Below, piece after piece: positions 35,024 through 44,962 of a DNA stretch of 64,000 bases. The stretch lies in assembly GCF_001189955.1 (NCBI RefSeq), contig NZ_LFLT01000005.1, positions 1 through 64,000 of the forward strand. The letters run 5' to 3'. The position numbers and the translations under genes are program-made. A model generated the notes under the pieces. The model was given only the letters and a program-made list of their open reading frames with translations, was not told the origin of the DNA and ran no database searches. Within the stretch, counting starts at the first letter, position 1; each line of letters begins with the position of its first letter. This DNA is from Herbaspirillum chlorophenolicum (GTDB lineage: Bacteria; Pseudomonadota; Gammaproteobacteria; Burkholderiales; Burkholderiaceae_D).

Positions 35024-36160
35024 TTACTCGCCCGGATTGAAGTCGATGTGCTTGATGAACACAATCTTGCCGTTCTCGTTCTTGACGATGTTGTAACCAT
35101 GCAGGCCGTCGCCGTTCTTGTCGAACTGGTAGGTACCTTCCACGCCCTTGTACCCCTTGATCGCATGCAACGCTTTCTTGATATCGTCCGGCTTGGTGCT
35201 CTTGGCATTGTTCATCGCCATGGCGAGCAGGCTGACGGCATCATAAGCCCAGGCGGAATACAGGTCTGCATCGATCTTGTATTTCTCCTTGTACTTCTTG
35301 TCGTAGGCGCCGGCTTCCGGACTGGAAGAGCTGGCGTAATCGGCGATCGAGTAGGTGTCATACAGCGCTTCGACCGCCAGCTTCATTGCGGTGTCGGTAG
35401 AAACCGACGGCGAGCCGACCCAGGCTGCCTTCACGCCGAGCTGGCGCAGCTGCTTGGCGAAGATCGCGACATCGGTCGAGTTGGCGATGTAGCTGGACAC
35501 GATGTCGGCGCCTGACTGCTTGATCGCCAGTACCACCGGCGTCATGTCCTGCGAGTTGCTGGTGAAGCCTTGCACTGTCACCGGCGTGACGCCCAGTGCC
35601 TTGAGCGCGTTGGTCAGGTGGGTCTTGCCGCCGTTGCCGAAGGAGTCGGTGGAGTGCACGATGGCCCATTTCTTCAGTTTGAGCGTATTGACGCCGTACT
35701 CGGCAATCACCTTCGCCGAGTAGCCATCATTGGGACGCGCACGGAAAATCCACGGATTATTGGCATGGGTCAGGCCGTAGTCGGTGCCGCCAATCATCAT
35801 CGGCAGGCCGGTCTTCACCAGCGTGGGCGACATTGCCTGGATCTGCGTGCTGCGCACGGTACCGATCAAAGCGGCCATGTCGCCGCCGCTGGTAAGCTTG
35901 GACAACGCCAGCACCGAACCGGGGTTGGTACTCTGGTTGTCTTCCACCTTCAGTTCCAGCTGCTTGCCTAACACGCCGCCGGCCTTGTTGATTTCTTCCA
36001 CCGCCATCCTGGCGCCGTTGATCTGGTAGACGCCGGCTTCAGCGTTAGCGCCGGTGCTCTCGGCGATCATGCCGATCTTGATGGTGTCGGCGGCCTGGGT
36101 GAATTGCGATACGGCGGTGAGCGCGACGACTGTACACAATGATGCGATCTTTCGTTTCAT
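35024..36160 (-). CDS. Branched-chain-amino-acid-type ABC binding protein
   Basis: A 378-residue periplasmic receptor of the LivK/leucine-binding family (type I fold) with a signal peptide (MKRKIASLCTVVALTAVSQF and on to TQA). The mature protein begins ADTIKIGMIAESTGANAEAG and holds AVEEINKAGGVLGKQLEL and FGNGGKTHLTNALKALGV. AGGAG supports the ATG at 36160. It is encoded downstream of livH-livMG-livF and a dehydrogenase gene on the same strand, so it probably serves that transporter. The ligand is not necessarily an amino acid: this family also binds aromatic and short carboxylic acids. Confidence 0.88.
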   Translation of the reverse strand: MKRKIASLCTVVALTAVSQFTQAADTIKIGMIAESTGANAEAGVYQINGARMAVEEINKAGGVLGKQLELKVEDNQSTNPGSVLALSKLTSGGDMAALIGTVRSTQIQAMSPTLVKTGLPMMIGGTDYGLTHANNPWIFRARPNDGYSAKVIAEYGVNTLKLKKWAIVHSTDSFGNGGKTHLTNALKALGVTPVTVQGFTSNSQDMTPVVLAIKQSGADIVSSYIANSTDVAIFAKQLRQLGVKAAWVGSPSVSTDTAMKLAVEALYDTYSIADYASSSSPEAGAYDKKYKEKYKIDADLYSAWAYDAVSLLAMAMNNAKSTKPDDIKKALHAIKGYKGVEGTYQFDKNGDGLHGYNIVKNENGKIVFIKHIDFNPGE

Positions 36161-36251
36161 GATGGTCTCCTCTTGTTGTGACATGCAAAGCCGGCCTTTG
36201 GCGACAACCGGTGATTTTTCACTACCTCTTCAACCCTTCCCTACTCCGTTC

Positions 36252-37187
36252 TCACCCTCCGGATTCCTGCTGGCGCTTGTGCGCCACCAGTTGCATCAGG
36301 CGCCCGTCGCGCCAGCGCTGCCGTGCCGGACGGTCGGTGCCGCCCAATGCCTGCAGGCGCTCGCGCTCCAACTGGTCGAGCAAGGGCGTTTCCCACGCGC
36401 GCGGCTGCGCCTGTTTGGCGATGTCCAGATACAGCGGGCCATAGCGCTGGCAATAGTCGCGGATGCCGCCCGGCGCGTTGAGATCGATGGTTTCAAACGG
36501 CCCCATGAAAGCCCAACGCAGGCCCAGGCCATCCTTGATGGCCTTGTCGCAATCGATGCTGTCGACATAGCCGTCTTCGACCAGCCGGAAGGCTTCGGCC
36601 AGCAAAGCGCCCTGCAGACGGTTGACGATGAACCCCTGGATTTCGCGCTTGACCATGATCGGCACCTGGCCGGCGCCGGCGTAGATGGCGCGGGCGCGCT
36701 CCATGACGGCACTGTCGGTCCACGGCGCCGGGATCAGCTCCACCAGCGGCACCAGCGACGGCGGGTTGATCGGGTGCCCGACCAGGCAGCGCGCGCGGCC
36801 AGCCAGGCTTTCGGTAAAGCTCGATGCCGGGATGCCGGAGGTGGAGCTGGCGAGGATGGCGTCCTTGGGCGCCAACGCATCGAGCCTGGCGAAAATCTCT
36901 TTCTTGGCATCGACCGTTTCACGCACGTTTTCCTGCACCAGAACCGCGCCTTGCAGCGCCTGCGCCAGGTCGGACACGAAACTCACGCGCTTGAGGATCA
37001 CGGCAGGATCTTCGCTGATCAGTCCAACCGCGAGCAGCGGCTTGAGCGTGGCGTCGATCTGGCCGGGCGCGTTCTCCAGCGCCTTGGCGTCGAGGTCGTA
37101 CAAGGCCACCGGGTAACCGGCGCGGGCAAACACAGTGGCCCACGCGCAGCCGATCAGGCCGGCGCCGATGATGGCGATTTTTTCCAT
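36252..37187 (-). CDS. 3-hydroxyacyl-CoA-type NAD dehydrogenase (lambda-crystallin-like)
   Basis: A 311-residue NAD-dependent dehydrogenase with an N-terminal Rossmann domain (KIAIIGAGLIGCAWATVFAR) and the 3-hydroxyacyl-CoA dehydrogenase C-terminal domain. Landmarks are LVQENVRETVDAKKEIFARL, SSTSGIPASSF, GHPINPPSLVPLVELIPAP and VKREIQGFIVNRLQGALLAE. It resembles the lambda-crystallin/L-gulonate 3-dehydrogenase/carnitine dehydrogenase group, so free hydroxy acids are as likely as CoA esters. CAGGAGA precedes the ATG at 37187. It is inserted between livF and the binding-protein gene, a sign that the imported compound is its substrate or a precursor. Confidence 0.82.
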   Translation of the reverse strand: MEKIAIIGAGLIGCAWATVFARAGYPVALYDLDAKALENAPGQIDATLKPLLAVGLISEDPAVILKRVSFVSDLAQALQGAVLVQENVRETVDAKKEIFARLDALAPKDAILASSTSGIPASSFTESLAGRARCLVGHPINPPSLVPLVELIPAPWTDSAVMERARAIYAGAGQVPIMVKREIQGFIVNRLQGALLAEAFRLVEDGYVDSIDCDKAIKDGLGLRWAFMGPFETIDLNAPGGIRDYCQRYGPLYLDIAKQAQPRAWETPLLDQLERERLQALGGTDRPARQRWRDGRLMQLVAHKRQQESGG

Positions 37188-37240
37188 GACTATCTCCTGG
37201 TTACGGATGAATGAAGTGGGAAGGACGAGTGGCGGCGGCA

Positions 37241-37955
<715 letters not shown>

Positions 37956-37969
<14 letters not shown>

Positions 37970-39728
37970 GGATCGCCTCCCCAAGATAAGCGGCAATCAC
38001 ATCCGGATTGCGCAGGACTTCGGCCGGTGTGCCTTCGGCGATGTTCTTGCCGAAATTGAGCACCGTGATGCGATCGGACACCTGCTCGATCAGGCCGATG
38101 TCGTGTTCGATCAGGAACACGGTCAGGCCATGGCCGCGCAGGCGCTTGAGCAGTTCTCCCAGCTCGCGCTTCTCGGTCTGGTTCAGGCCGGCAGCGGGTT
38201 CGTCAAGCAACAGGAAACGCGGATGGCCGGCCAGCGCGCGGGCGATCTCGACTAAACGCTGGTGGCCGTACGGCAGGTTGCGCGCGATCAGTTCAGCCTT
38301 GTCGCTGATGCCGACGAACTTCAACGCCGACAGCGCCCGCTCACGCAGTGCCTGGTCGGTACGGGCAATGTTGTTGTGCTCGCGCTGCGCGCCGACCATC
38401 ACGTTTTCCAGCACGCTCATGTTCGGAAACAGGCGAATGTTCTGGAAGGTGCGGCCGATGCCCATGCCGGCACGCTCGTGCGGCGTCATCGCGGTGATAT
38501 CGACGTTGTCGAACAGCAGTTGCCCATCGGTCGGCTTGTAAATGCCGTTGAGCACATTGAGCGTCGTGGTCTTGCCCGACCCGTTCGGCCCGATCAACGC
38601 ATGCACGGTGCCGCGCCGCACTTCCAGGCTCACGCCGTCGACCGCCTTGACGCCGCCGAAGTGCTTGCGGATCGACGCGATCTTCAGGATCGGTGCGTTG
38701 TCCGTTGCCGGTACGACCAGGTCGAGGTCGGGAATATTCGCCTCGTCGATCACTGCCGGCTTGCGGTAGCGGTCGGCCAGGTGGCGGATCAGCCCCCAGA
38801 TTCCTGCCGGCAGGAACACCATGATCAGGATCACCGCCAGGCCATAGACCGCGAGGTAGACCTCCTTCAAAAAGCGCAGCCACTCCGGCAACAGGATCAG
38901 CAAGCTGCTGCCCAGGATGCCGCCGAAAGCCGACTGCGCGCCGCCCAGCAAGGTCATCGTGAGGAACTCGATGGAACGCGCGAAGTTGAAGTTGTCAGGG
39001 CTGATGTAAGCGAAGCCGGCGGCGTAGAAGCCGCCGCCCAGACCGGCCAGCCCGGCGCTCATGGTGAAGGCGATGACCTTGATGCGCAGCGTGTGCACGC
39101 CGGTCACCTCGGCTGCCAGCTCATTCTCGCGCACTGCGCGCATGGCGCGCCCGAGACGGGTGTGCGGCAGCCACCAGATCAGAAATGCAGCCAGGATCAG
39201 TGTGAACAGGGACAATGCGAGATAGGCCCGGTCATCAGTCAGCTGATAGCCAAACAACGCAGGCCGTTCGATGCCGGCGATGCCGTCGGGCCCATGTGTC
39301 ACCTCGGCCCAGTTCACTGCCACCAGGTCGAAAATCTGCTGGAAGCTGATGGTGATCATTGCCAGGTAATGGCCGCCCAGGCGCAACGTGGTCATGCCCA
39401 GCACCAGCCCCGCCAGCGCCGCCACTCCGACGCCCAACAGCAGCGTCAACCAGAAGTTCAGGCCGAGCGATACCGTCCCCAGCGCCACGGCGTAAGCGCC
39501 CAACCCGAAGAAGGTGGCCTGCGCCAGGTTGATCTGGCCTGCGTAGCCGAGCACCACGATCATGCCCAGTACGACGATGGAATACGTCGCCGCCTGCATG
39601 AACATGTTGAGCACGTAGGGGCTGAAGGAGAACAGGAAAGGCGCGGCGACGACCAGGGCGCCCACGCCGGTGAAGAAGGCCATGCGCGCGGCGCGGCCCT
39701 TTTTATAGTGATCGATCTTGTCGTTCAT
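37956..39728 (-). CDS. Fused branched-chain-type permease and ATPase (LivM-LivG)
   Basis: A 590-residue two-domain protein. Residues 1 to about 310 form a LivM-type permease (GYAGQINLAQATFFGLGAYA, TLRLGGHYLAMITISFQQ, ENELAAEVTGV). Residues about 345-590 form a LivG-type ATPase (Walker A GPNGSGKTTTLNVL, ERAGMGIGRTFQNIRLFP, Walker B FLLLDEPAAGLNQTE, IEHDIGLI). In the degenerate signature YGHQRLVEIARAL the usual LSGGQ is replaced by LPYGHQ, as is normal in LivG. ATGA overlap with livH. Such fusions occur in some Betaproteobacteria. Confidence 0.9.
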
Positions 39729-40606
39729 GCTTTCTCCGAGATCTTTTCGCCGAAAATCCCCTGCGGCCTGCACAGGAGGAAGATGAACAGCAGCAGGAAA
39801 GCGAACGCGTCCTTGTAAGGCACCGAGATGTATTGCGCACCGAAGCTTTCGACCACGCCCAGCAGCAAGCCGCCCACGATGGCGCCCTTGACGTCGCCGA
39901 AGCCGCCGATGATGGTGGCGGAGAAGGCCTTGAGCGCGATGATCGATCCCATACCGATGGACACGAACAGGATCGGCGACACCAGGATGCCAGCCAGCCC
40001 TCCCAGCACGGCGCTGTAGATGAAGGTGAAGGCGATCATCGCCGCCACCGGGATGCCGACCAGCCGCGCCATGTCTTTATCCTGCGAGGTTGCCTGCAGC
40101 TTCTTGCCCAGCATGGTGTGCTCGAACAAAAAGTACTGGAAGCACACGGCGATGGCGGTCACGGCCAGGATCACCAGATATTGGGAGTCCATGAACACGC
40201 CGCCGATCTCGATGCCGGGCGACTGGAACACGCGGCGCATCGGCTTGGGTTGCGGGCCGAAGAAATACAGCACGGTGTTCTGCAGGAAGATCGAGGCGCC
40301 CAGTGTGCTGATGATCACCGGCAGGTAATTGCGGTGGCGCAGCGGGTAATACACCCCCAGGTTGAACACCATGCCGAACGCCGCCATCATCAGGAGCGCC
40401 AGAATGATGGCGAGCCAGAACGGCACGCCCGCACCCATGAACGCCACCAGCGCGAACCCTCCCAGCATGGCGAAGTCGCCCTGCGCGAAGTTCACCACGT
40501 TGGTGGCCCGGATGATCAGCACGAAGCCGAGTGCCACCAGCGCATAGATCGCGCCTAGCGCCAGGCCGGCAAACAGCACTTGAAAATTGATTGCCAATAA
40601 CTCCAT
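39725..40606 (-). CDS. livH: Branched-chain-type ABC transporter permease LivH
   Basis: A 293-residue LivH-type permease with eight or so helices. Features are LALGAIYALVALGFVLIIRA, VVNFAQGDFAMLGGF, ISTLGASIFLQN and FSATIIGGFGDVKGAIVGGL. AAGGAG precedes the ATG at 40606. It is the first gene of the operon livH-livMG-livF-dehydrogenase-binding protein. Confidence 0.92.
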   Translation of the reverse strand: MELLAINFQVLFAGLALGAIYALVALGFVLIIRATNVVNFAQGDFAMLGGFALVAFMGAGVPFWLAIILALLMMAAFGMVFNLGVYYPLRHRNYLPVIISTLGASIFLQNTVLYFFGPQPKPMRRVFQSPGIEIGGVFMDSQYLVILAVTAIAVCFQYFLFEHTMLGKKLQATSQDKDMARLVGIPVAAMIAFTFIYSAVLGGLAGILVSPILFVSIGMGSIIALKAFSATIIGGFGDVKGAIVGGLLLGVVESFGAQYISVPYKDAFAFLLLFIFLLCRPQGIFGEKISEKA

Positions 40607-41079
40607 CACGTCTCCTTGATGATCCCTTTTGTTGTTGTGTTTTTCGTGGCTTGGCCGCATTGCGATGCGGTATCTGGTCGTGCGTACTTCCTCCTTCCCT
40701 GCGTTCTCTTGCGATGGGCGGCACCGGACTAATGCAGACCGAATGCGGAAATATGTGCGAAATACGACATCTGGCAGCCATGCCGCCGAGATGGCATGGC
40801 GCCCGGGCTACATGAAGCGGGACTGGTGCTGGTCAAACGGGATGGCAGCCGTCATGCCCTGTGGCGGGCCGAGCGATGAAGGCGCGTCACCAGATCGCGA
40901 TGAGCCGCAACGGCCCATCACGTCAATACGTAATGAGCAAGGCCGGCATCCCTGCCGAACAGGCAAACAGGGGGAAGGCGGAAGCGGCGAATGGCTTGGA
41001 AAGCGGCAGGGAAAACGGCTGAGACTGCGCGAACAGGATGTTGCGTGTGATCAATAACATGATTGTCTCCGGTTACAAT
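40607..41079. other. Intergenic region upstream of livH
   Basis: About 470 bases between livH and the divergent GntR gene's operator. No frame here has convincing composition or similarity. It should hold the liv promoter; I could not pick one with confidence. Confidence 0.4.
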
Positions 41080-41091
41080 ATCCGATCGGAT
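41080..41091. promoter_or_regulatory. Palindrome, candidate GntR operator
   Basis: ATCCGATCGGAT, a perfect 12-base palindrome followed by CGGAAATAAT, about 90 bases upstream of the GntR start and in the divergent region towards the liv operon. FCD-type GntR proteins commonly bind short palindromes like this and regulate themselves and the divergent operon. Confidence 0.45.
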
Positions 41092-41182
41092 CGGAAATAA
41101 TATTTTCCCGGACTGTAGCTTGACGGTATGATGGCGTCAAGCCAAACCATGCAATTCGATTCACCCACCATTGCCGCACTCC

Positions 41183-41899
41183 ATGTCCGAACCGAAAAAG
41201 ACCGCCTTTTTCAAGGCCGCCGAAAAGACCAACCACTCCGCCATCCAGCGCCGGCCATCGCTGGATGAAGAGGTGTACGAGACGCTGCTGGCGCAGTTGA
41301 TTTCGCTCAAGATCGCACCGGGCAATCGCATCGCGGTGGATGCGCTGGTGCGGGAGATGGGGGTATCGCAAACGCCGATCCGCGCTGCGCTGATCCGGCT
41401 GGAGAATGAAGGTCTGGTCATCAAGACGCATAACGTCGGCTACAGTGCGGCCCCGATGCCGTCGCGGGCACACTTCGAACAGATCTACGATTTGCGCCTG
41501 CTGCTCGAACCCTATGCCGCCAAATGCACCGCCGAGGCCGTGACCGACGAAGTCCGCGAAGAGCTGGCCGCGCTCGATCAGGCCATGGCCACGCCGAACA
41601 GCGACGACAACAAGCGGGCCTACAGCCAGTTCGCCCTGCTCGATGCAAAATTCCACAACCTGATCGCCACCGCCAGCGGCAACCGGCTGGTGGCCGAAGC
41701 GCTGGCGCGCTCTTACGCCCACATGCACCTGTTCCGCCTGCGCTACCACTCGGTGGTGACCGAGGGCGCGGTGCAGGAACACGCGGCAATCATGAAAGGG
41801 ATCATTGCAGGCGACGGCCAAGCCGCGAAGGAAGCGATGGAAGAACACCTGCTGCGCTCGCTGGGGCGCTGGAAACCGTTCTTCGACGCCACGCCCTGA
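41183..41899 (+). CDS. GntR-family regulator, FCD (FadR-like) subfamily
   Basis: A 238-residue GntR regulator. The winged HTH covers about residues 30-95 (EVYETLLAQLISLKIAPGNR, DALVREMGVSQTPIRAALIR LENEG). The all-helical FCD effector domain follows, with metal/ligand residues suggested by YDLRLLLEPYAA, LDAKFHNLIATASGN and EHAAIMKGIIAGDGQAA. The ATG at 41183 is used because the frame upstream begins with TTG only. Divergent from livH, so it probably controls the transport operon in response to a small carboxylate. Confidence 0.88.
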   Translation: MSEPKKTAFFKAAEKTNHSAIQRRPSLDEEVYETLLAQLISLKIAPGNRIAVDALVREMGVSQTPIRAALIRLENEGLVIKTHNVGYSAAPMPSRAHFEQIYDLRLLLEPYAAKCTAEAVTDEVREELAALDQAMATPNSDDNKRAYSQFALLDAKFHNLIATASGNRLVAEALARSYAHMHLFRLRYHSVVTEGAVQEHAAIMKGIIAGDGQAAKEAMEEHLLRSLGRWKPFFDATP

Positions 41900-42092
41900 A
41901 AACTACATGTTAGGATGGGCGCAATTCAAATTCTCCCGATCACCGGACCGGACATGTCATCAAGGCTGCAGTGCAATTGGAACCGGCTCCTGGCGGAAAC
42001 GCTGTTCTGGGGTGTGACGCTGGCGCTGCTGCTGGAAGATGATGTGGCAATGCTGGCAACCATGTTCAGTTGATCGCGACGCACCCTGCCCT

Positions 42093-42536
42093 ATGGACGT
42101 ACCGTTTTTTTCACCCTCTGCCTTGCGCACATCGGCAAGCCTGGCTATCGCAGTGGCACTCGCCGGTACGGCACTGCCCGCCCATGCTGAATGGTCGCCG
42201 CTGGGCGACAACAACATCGGCAGCTTCTTCGTCGACAAGAACAGCATCGTCTCCACCCGCAGCATCCGCCAGGCGCAGATCCTGTTGAACTGGAGCCGCC
42301 CCCAACTGCTGATGGGCCAAGGCAGCAAGACCTACTACACGTCGGAAATCTCGACCGCCTACTTCGACTGCAGCAACCACCAGCTTGGCTTCGGCAGCCG
42401 CAAGATGTATGCGCAACCGGACGGCAAGGGGACGTTGCTGCTGGCGCCGCAACTGGCCTATTCGGACGTCAAGCTGCAAGACCCGATTCCGGGCTCCACC
42501 GGCGAACGCGCCATTGACGCCGTCTGCGGCAAATAA
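42093..42536 (+). CDS. Exported surface-adhesin-E-like protein
   Basis: A 147-residue exported protein with a signal peptide (SLAIAVALAGTALPAHA) and a mature domain of about 115 residues that resembles the surface-adhesin E family. It starts EWSPLGDNNIGSFFVDKNSI and has two cysteines (FDCSNHQLG and AVCGK at the C-terminus) that could form a disulfide. The start at 42093 places the signal peptide normally; an in-frame ATG at 42039 would add 18 residues. It stands alone, convergent with the APC permease gene. Role unknown. Confidence 0.7.
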   Translation: MDVPFFSPSALRTSASLAIAVALAGTALPAHAEWSPLGDNNIGSFFVDKNSIVSTRSIRQAQILLNWSRPQLLMGQGSKTYYTSEISTAYFDCSNHQLGFGSRKMYAQPDGKGTLLLAPQLAYSDVKLQDPIPGSTGERAIDAVCGK

Positions 42537-42569
42537 GACTCCCCCTCTTCTCGGTCCAGCTTTCCCGCC

Positions 42570-44531
42570 TCAAACCTTCATGGGCAGGATCACCATCTGC
42601 AATCCGTCGAAATGCAGCCGCCGCTGCACCGCCAGCGCCGCCTGGTTATGCAGCAGGCGGATGAACCAGTTGTCCTGCTCGAAGATGAGCTTGCTGGTGA
42701 AAAAGATGGCATTGGGGTATTCCTTGCTGATCGCATAGCAAAGCCGGGTCACCTCTTGCACGGCATCGGTGCCGAAGCCGAGATACGAAGCCGAAGCCAT
42801 GCCGTGGCTACGGCAGAAATCGACGAAGAACTGCAGCGTGGCATTGGCCTCGGCACGCATTTGTTCGACCATGCCTTCTCCGCCATAGGCATGCGAATCC
42901 ACCGTGCGGGCGTTGACGAAGATGAAGTTCTTGAAGTGGTTCGGGAACATGCGCTGTACCCACAGCAAGGCATGCAAGCCGCCGCCGCGCGAGGTGCCGA
43001 CGATGAACACCGCGGTCTGCTGGGATGGATCCGGCAGGATCTCCCCCTGGTGCGAGCCGAAGGGCTGGTTGGCGAAGATCTGGTCGACGGTGCGGATGGC
43101 CAGCTTGGTGTCGCGGTAATGGTTACGGATATAGATGCACAGCGCCGACATGGCGGCAATGATCACCGCCGTCGCCCAGCCGCCATCGAACAACTTTTCC
43201 ACCACCAGCACGCACAGGATAGCAGCGCAGATCACGAAACCGGCCAGGGACAGCAGGAAGCGCCGCTTCCAGTGGTCGAGCTGCCTGCGGCGGCGCCACC
43301 AATAGCGGCACAGGCCGAACAGCGAAATGGCGAAGGTCAGGAACACCGAGATCGAGTACAGCACGATCAGGAGCGTCACGCTGCCCTGCGTCCAGAACAG
43401 GATCACCAGCGCCGCCACGCCCATCACCAGGATGCCGTTTTGCGTCACCAGGCGGGTGGAGAGGTAACGGAATTTGTGCGGCACCCAGGAATCGGCCGCC
43501 ATATTGGACAGCACCGCCGGCCCGCCCAGGAAACCGGTATTGGCCGCCACGAACAGCAGTCCTGCCTCGAACGCCAGCACCACCATCAGCATCAGGTCGT
43601 TGATCCATTTGGCTTCGATGCCGAGGCTGCCGATGATGATGCGGAAGGTCGATGCATTAAGGGTCTGGCCATCCACATGCCTGGCGTCCCACAGCAGGTA
43701 GAGCAGGAAGATGCCGCCGGCAGTGAAGGCCAGCGACAAGGCCATGTAGATCATGGTCACCTTGCCGGTGCGCACGCGCGGCTCGGCCAGCATGTTGACG
43801 TTGTTGGAAACGGCCTCCAGCCCGGTATAAGTACCGCCGCCCTGCGAATAAGCCAGCAACAGCATCGCCGCCACGCCCGACCAGCCGATATGCTGGGCCA
43901 GGTTGCCGGTATCGGCCAGCGTGTCGGGAATCAGCGAAGGGAAATGCCCGGCATGCGCGAAGATGCCGTACAGGATCAACAGCAGGTGCGTCGCCACGAA
44001 ACCGAGGAAAATCGGCAGCAGCACCCGGATCGCCTCTTTCAGGCCGCGCAGATTGAGCACGATCAGGAGACCGATGCAGATGGCCTCCACCCACAGTTTG
44101 TAAGGCTGGAAACCCAGCGGCAACATGGACGCCAGCGCATCGACACCGGAAGCGATTGAAATGGCGATGGTCAATACATAATCGAGGATCAGCGCCACCC
44201 CCGACACCAGGCCGAGATAAGGTCCCACCAACTTGGTAGCGACGCGATAGCCGCCGCCCCCGGTCGGGAACAGTTCGATCACCTGGTTATACGCCAACGC
44301 GATGATGAACACGGTCAGCGCGGTAGCGATTGCCAGATAGAGACCGAGATGGGTGTGCTCACCCAATGCGCGGAAACTCTCCTCGGGCCCATAGGCGGAA
44401 GACGACAACCCGTCCGCCCCCAGCCCGACCCACGCCAGGAAAGCCACCAGCGCCAGAGAATGGCGGGTTTCGCTCTTGAGGGGATCGAGTGCTTTCCCGA
44501 TCACTATTTCACGAATCTTCAACGGCTTCAT
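42570..44531 (-). CDS. APC-superfamily permease with C-terminal soluble domain
   Basis: A 653-residue amino acid/polyamine/cation-type permease. Twelve hydrophobic segments span about residues 30-470, with GLGADGLSSSAYGPEESFRA, FPTGGGGYRVATKLVGPYLG and YSQGGGTYTGLEAVSNNVNM. The last about 150 residues form a soluble domain that ends in FDGLQMVILPMKV. The layout resembles the KUP-like/KimA group of potassium or amino acid permeases, so the substrate is open. The start MKPLKIREI at 44531 is chosen over a longer frame to 44627. Confidence 0.78.
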   Translation of the reverse strand: MKPLKIREIVIGKALDPLKSETRHSLALVAFLAWVGLGADGLSSSAYGPEESFRALGEHTHLGLYLAIATALTVFIIALAYNQVIELFPTGGGGYRVATKLVGPYLGLVSGVALILDYVLTIAISIASGVDALASMLPLGFQPYKLWVEAICIGLLIVLNLRGLKEAIRVLLPIFLGFVATHLLLILYGIFAHAGHFPSLIPDTLADTGNLAQHIGWSGVAAMLLLAYSQGGGTYTGLEAVSNNVNMLAEPRVRTGKVTMIYMALSLAFTAGGIFLLYLLWDARHVDGQTLNASTFRIIIGSLGIEAKWINDLMLMVVLAFEAGLLFVAANTGFLGGPAVLSNMAADSWVPHKFRYLSTRLVTQNGILVMGVAALVILFWTQGSVTLLIVLYSISVFLTFAISLFGLCRYWWRRRRQLDHWKRRFLLSLAGFVICAAILCVLVVEKLFDGGWATAVIIAAMSALCIYIRNHYRDTKLAIRTVDQIFANQPFGSHQGEILPDPSQQTAVFIVGTSRGGGLHALLWVQRMFPNHFKNFIFVNARTVDSHAYGGEGMVEQMRAEANATLQFFVDFCRSHGMASASYLGFGTDAVQEVTRLCYAISKEYPNAIFFTSKLIFEQDNWFIRLLHNQAALAVQRRLHFDGLQMVILPMKV

Positions 44532-44611
44532 TACTTGAGGCAGGCAATGCGAAGCCGCACTGCCGTCTGTTTCTTCAACCCGCCATGATACCCGCTTCTG
44601 GTTTTGGGGAC

Positions 44612-44640
44612 TTGCCCGCAAGTTCAAAATCCGTCATAAT
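44612..44640 (+). promoter_or_regulatory. Sigma70 promoter of tRNA-Leu
   Basis: TTGCCC at 44612-44617, a 17-base spacer and CATAAT at 44635-44640, ending 14 bases before the tRNA 5' end. Confidence 0.7.
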
Positions 44641-44654
44641 CTCGCGCTTGCGTT

Positions 44655-44739
44655 GCCGGGATGGCGGAATAGGTAGACGCACGGGACTCAAAATCCCGCG
44701 CCGCAAGGCGTGCCGGTTCGATTCCGGCTCCCGGCACCA
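44655..44739 (+). tRNA. tRNA-Leu (anticodon CAA)
   Basis: 85 bases with encoded CCA. Acceptor stem GCCGGGA / TCCCGGC, discriminator A, long variable arm of the class II type, T arm GGTTCGATTCC. The anticodon loop CTCAAAA in stem CGGGA/TCCCG gives anticodon CAA, reading UUG leucine codons. A promoter precedes and a strong terminator follows, so it is a single-gene unit. Confidence 0.97.
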
Positions 44740-44772
44740 ACTGATTATTTAAAGAAGTCCAAAGATGTTTTC

Positions 44773-44806
44773 AAAGCCCGCGTGTCTGCTGACACAGCGG
44801 GCTTTT
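44773..44806 (+). terminator. Terminator after tRNA-Leu
   Basis: Stem AAAGCCCGC-GTGTC paired with GACAC-A-GCGGGCTTT, loop TGCT, then five T. One bulged A. Confidence 0.9.
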
Positions 44807-44870
44807 TGTTGTCCGCGCTCGTCCAAGGCTGCGGTAGCATGGACAACCAAGATTAATACCGCCATTGATT

Positions 44871-44897
44871 AAAAAAGCGCCGCTCCCTCCAGCGGCC
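44871..44897 (-). terminator. Terminator of the EamA transporter gene
   Basis: Stem GCCGCT / AGCGGC with a six-base loop, followed on the minus strand by CGCTTTTTTAA. It lies about 70 bases after the stop at 44963. Confidence 0.75.
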
Positions 44898-44962
44898 CAA
44901 CCATGTGGAAAACAGAGCGATACGACGTTGCGCTTTTCCGGATTTTCACGAAAAGAACAACC

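Noticed and set aside
40629-41057. A 142-codon frame upstream of the GntR gene
   Set aside because: No ribosome binding site, unusual Trp/Cys/Gly-rich composition and no similarity; treated as intergenic.
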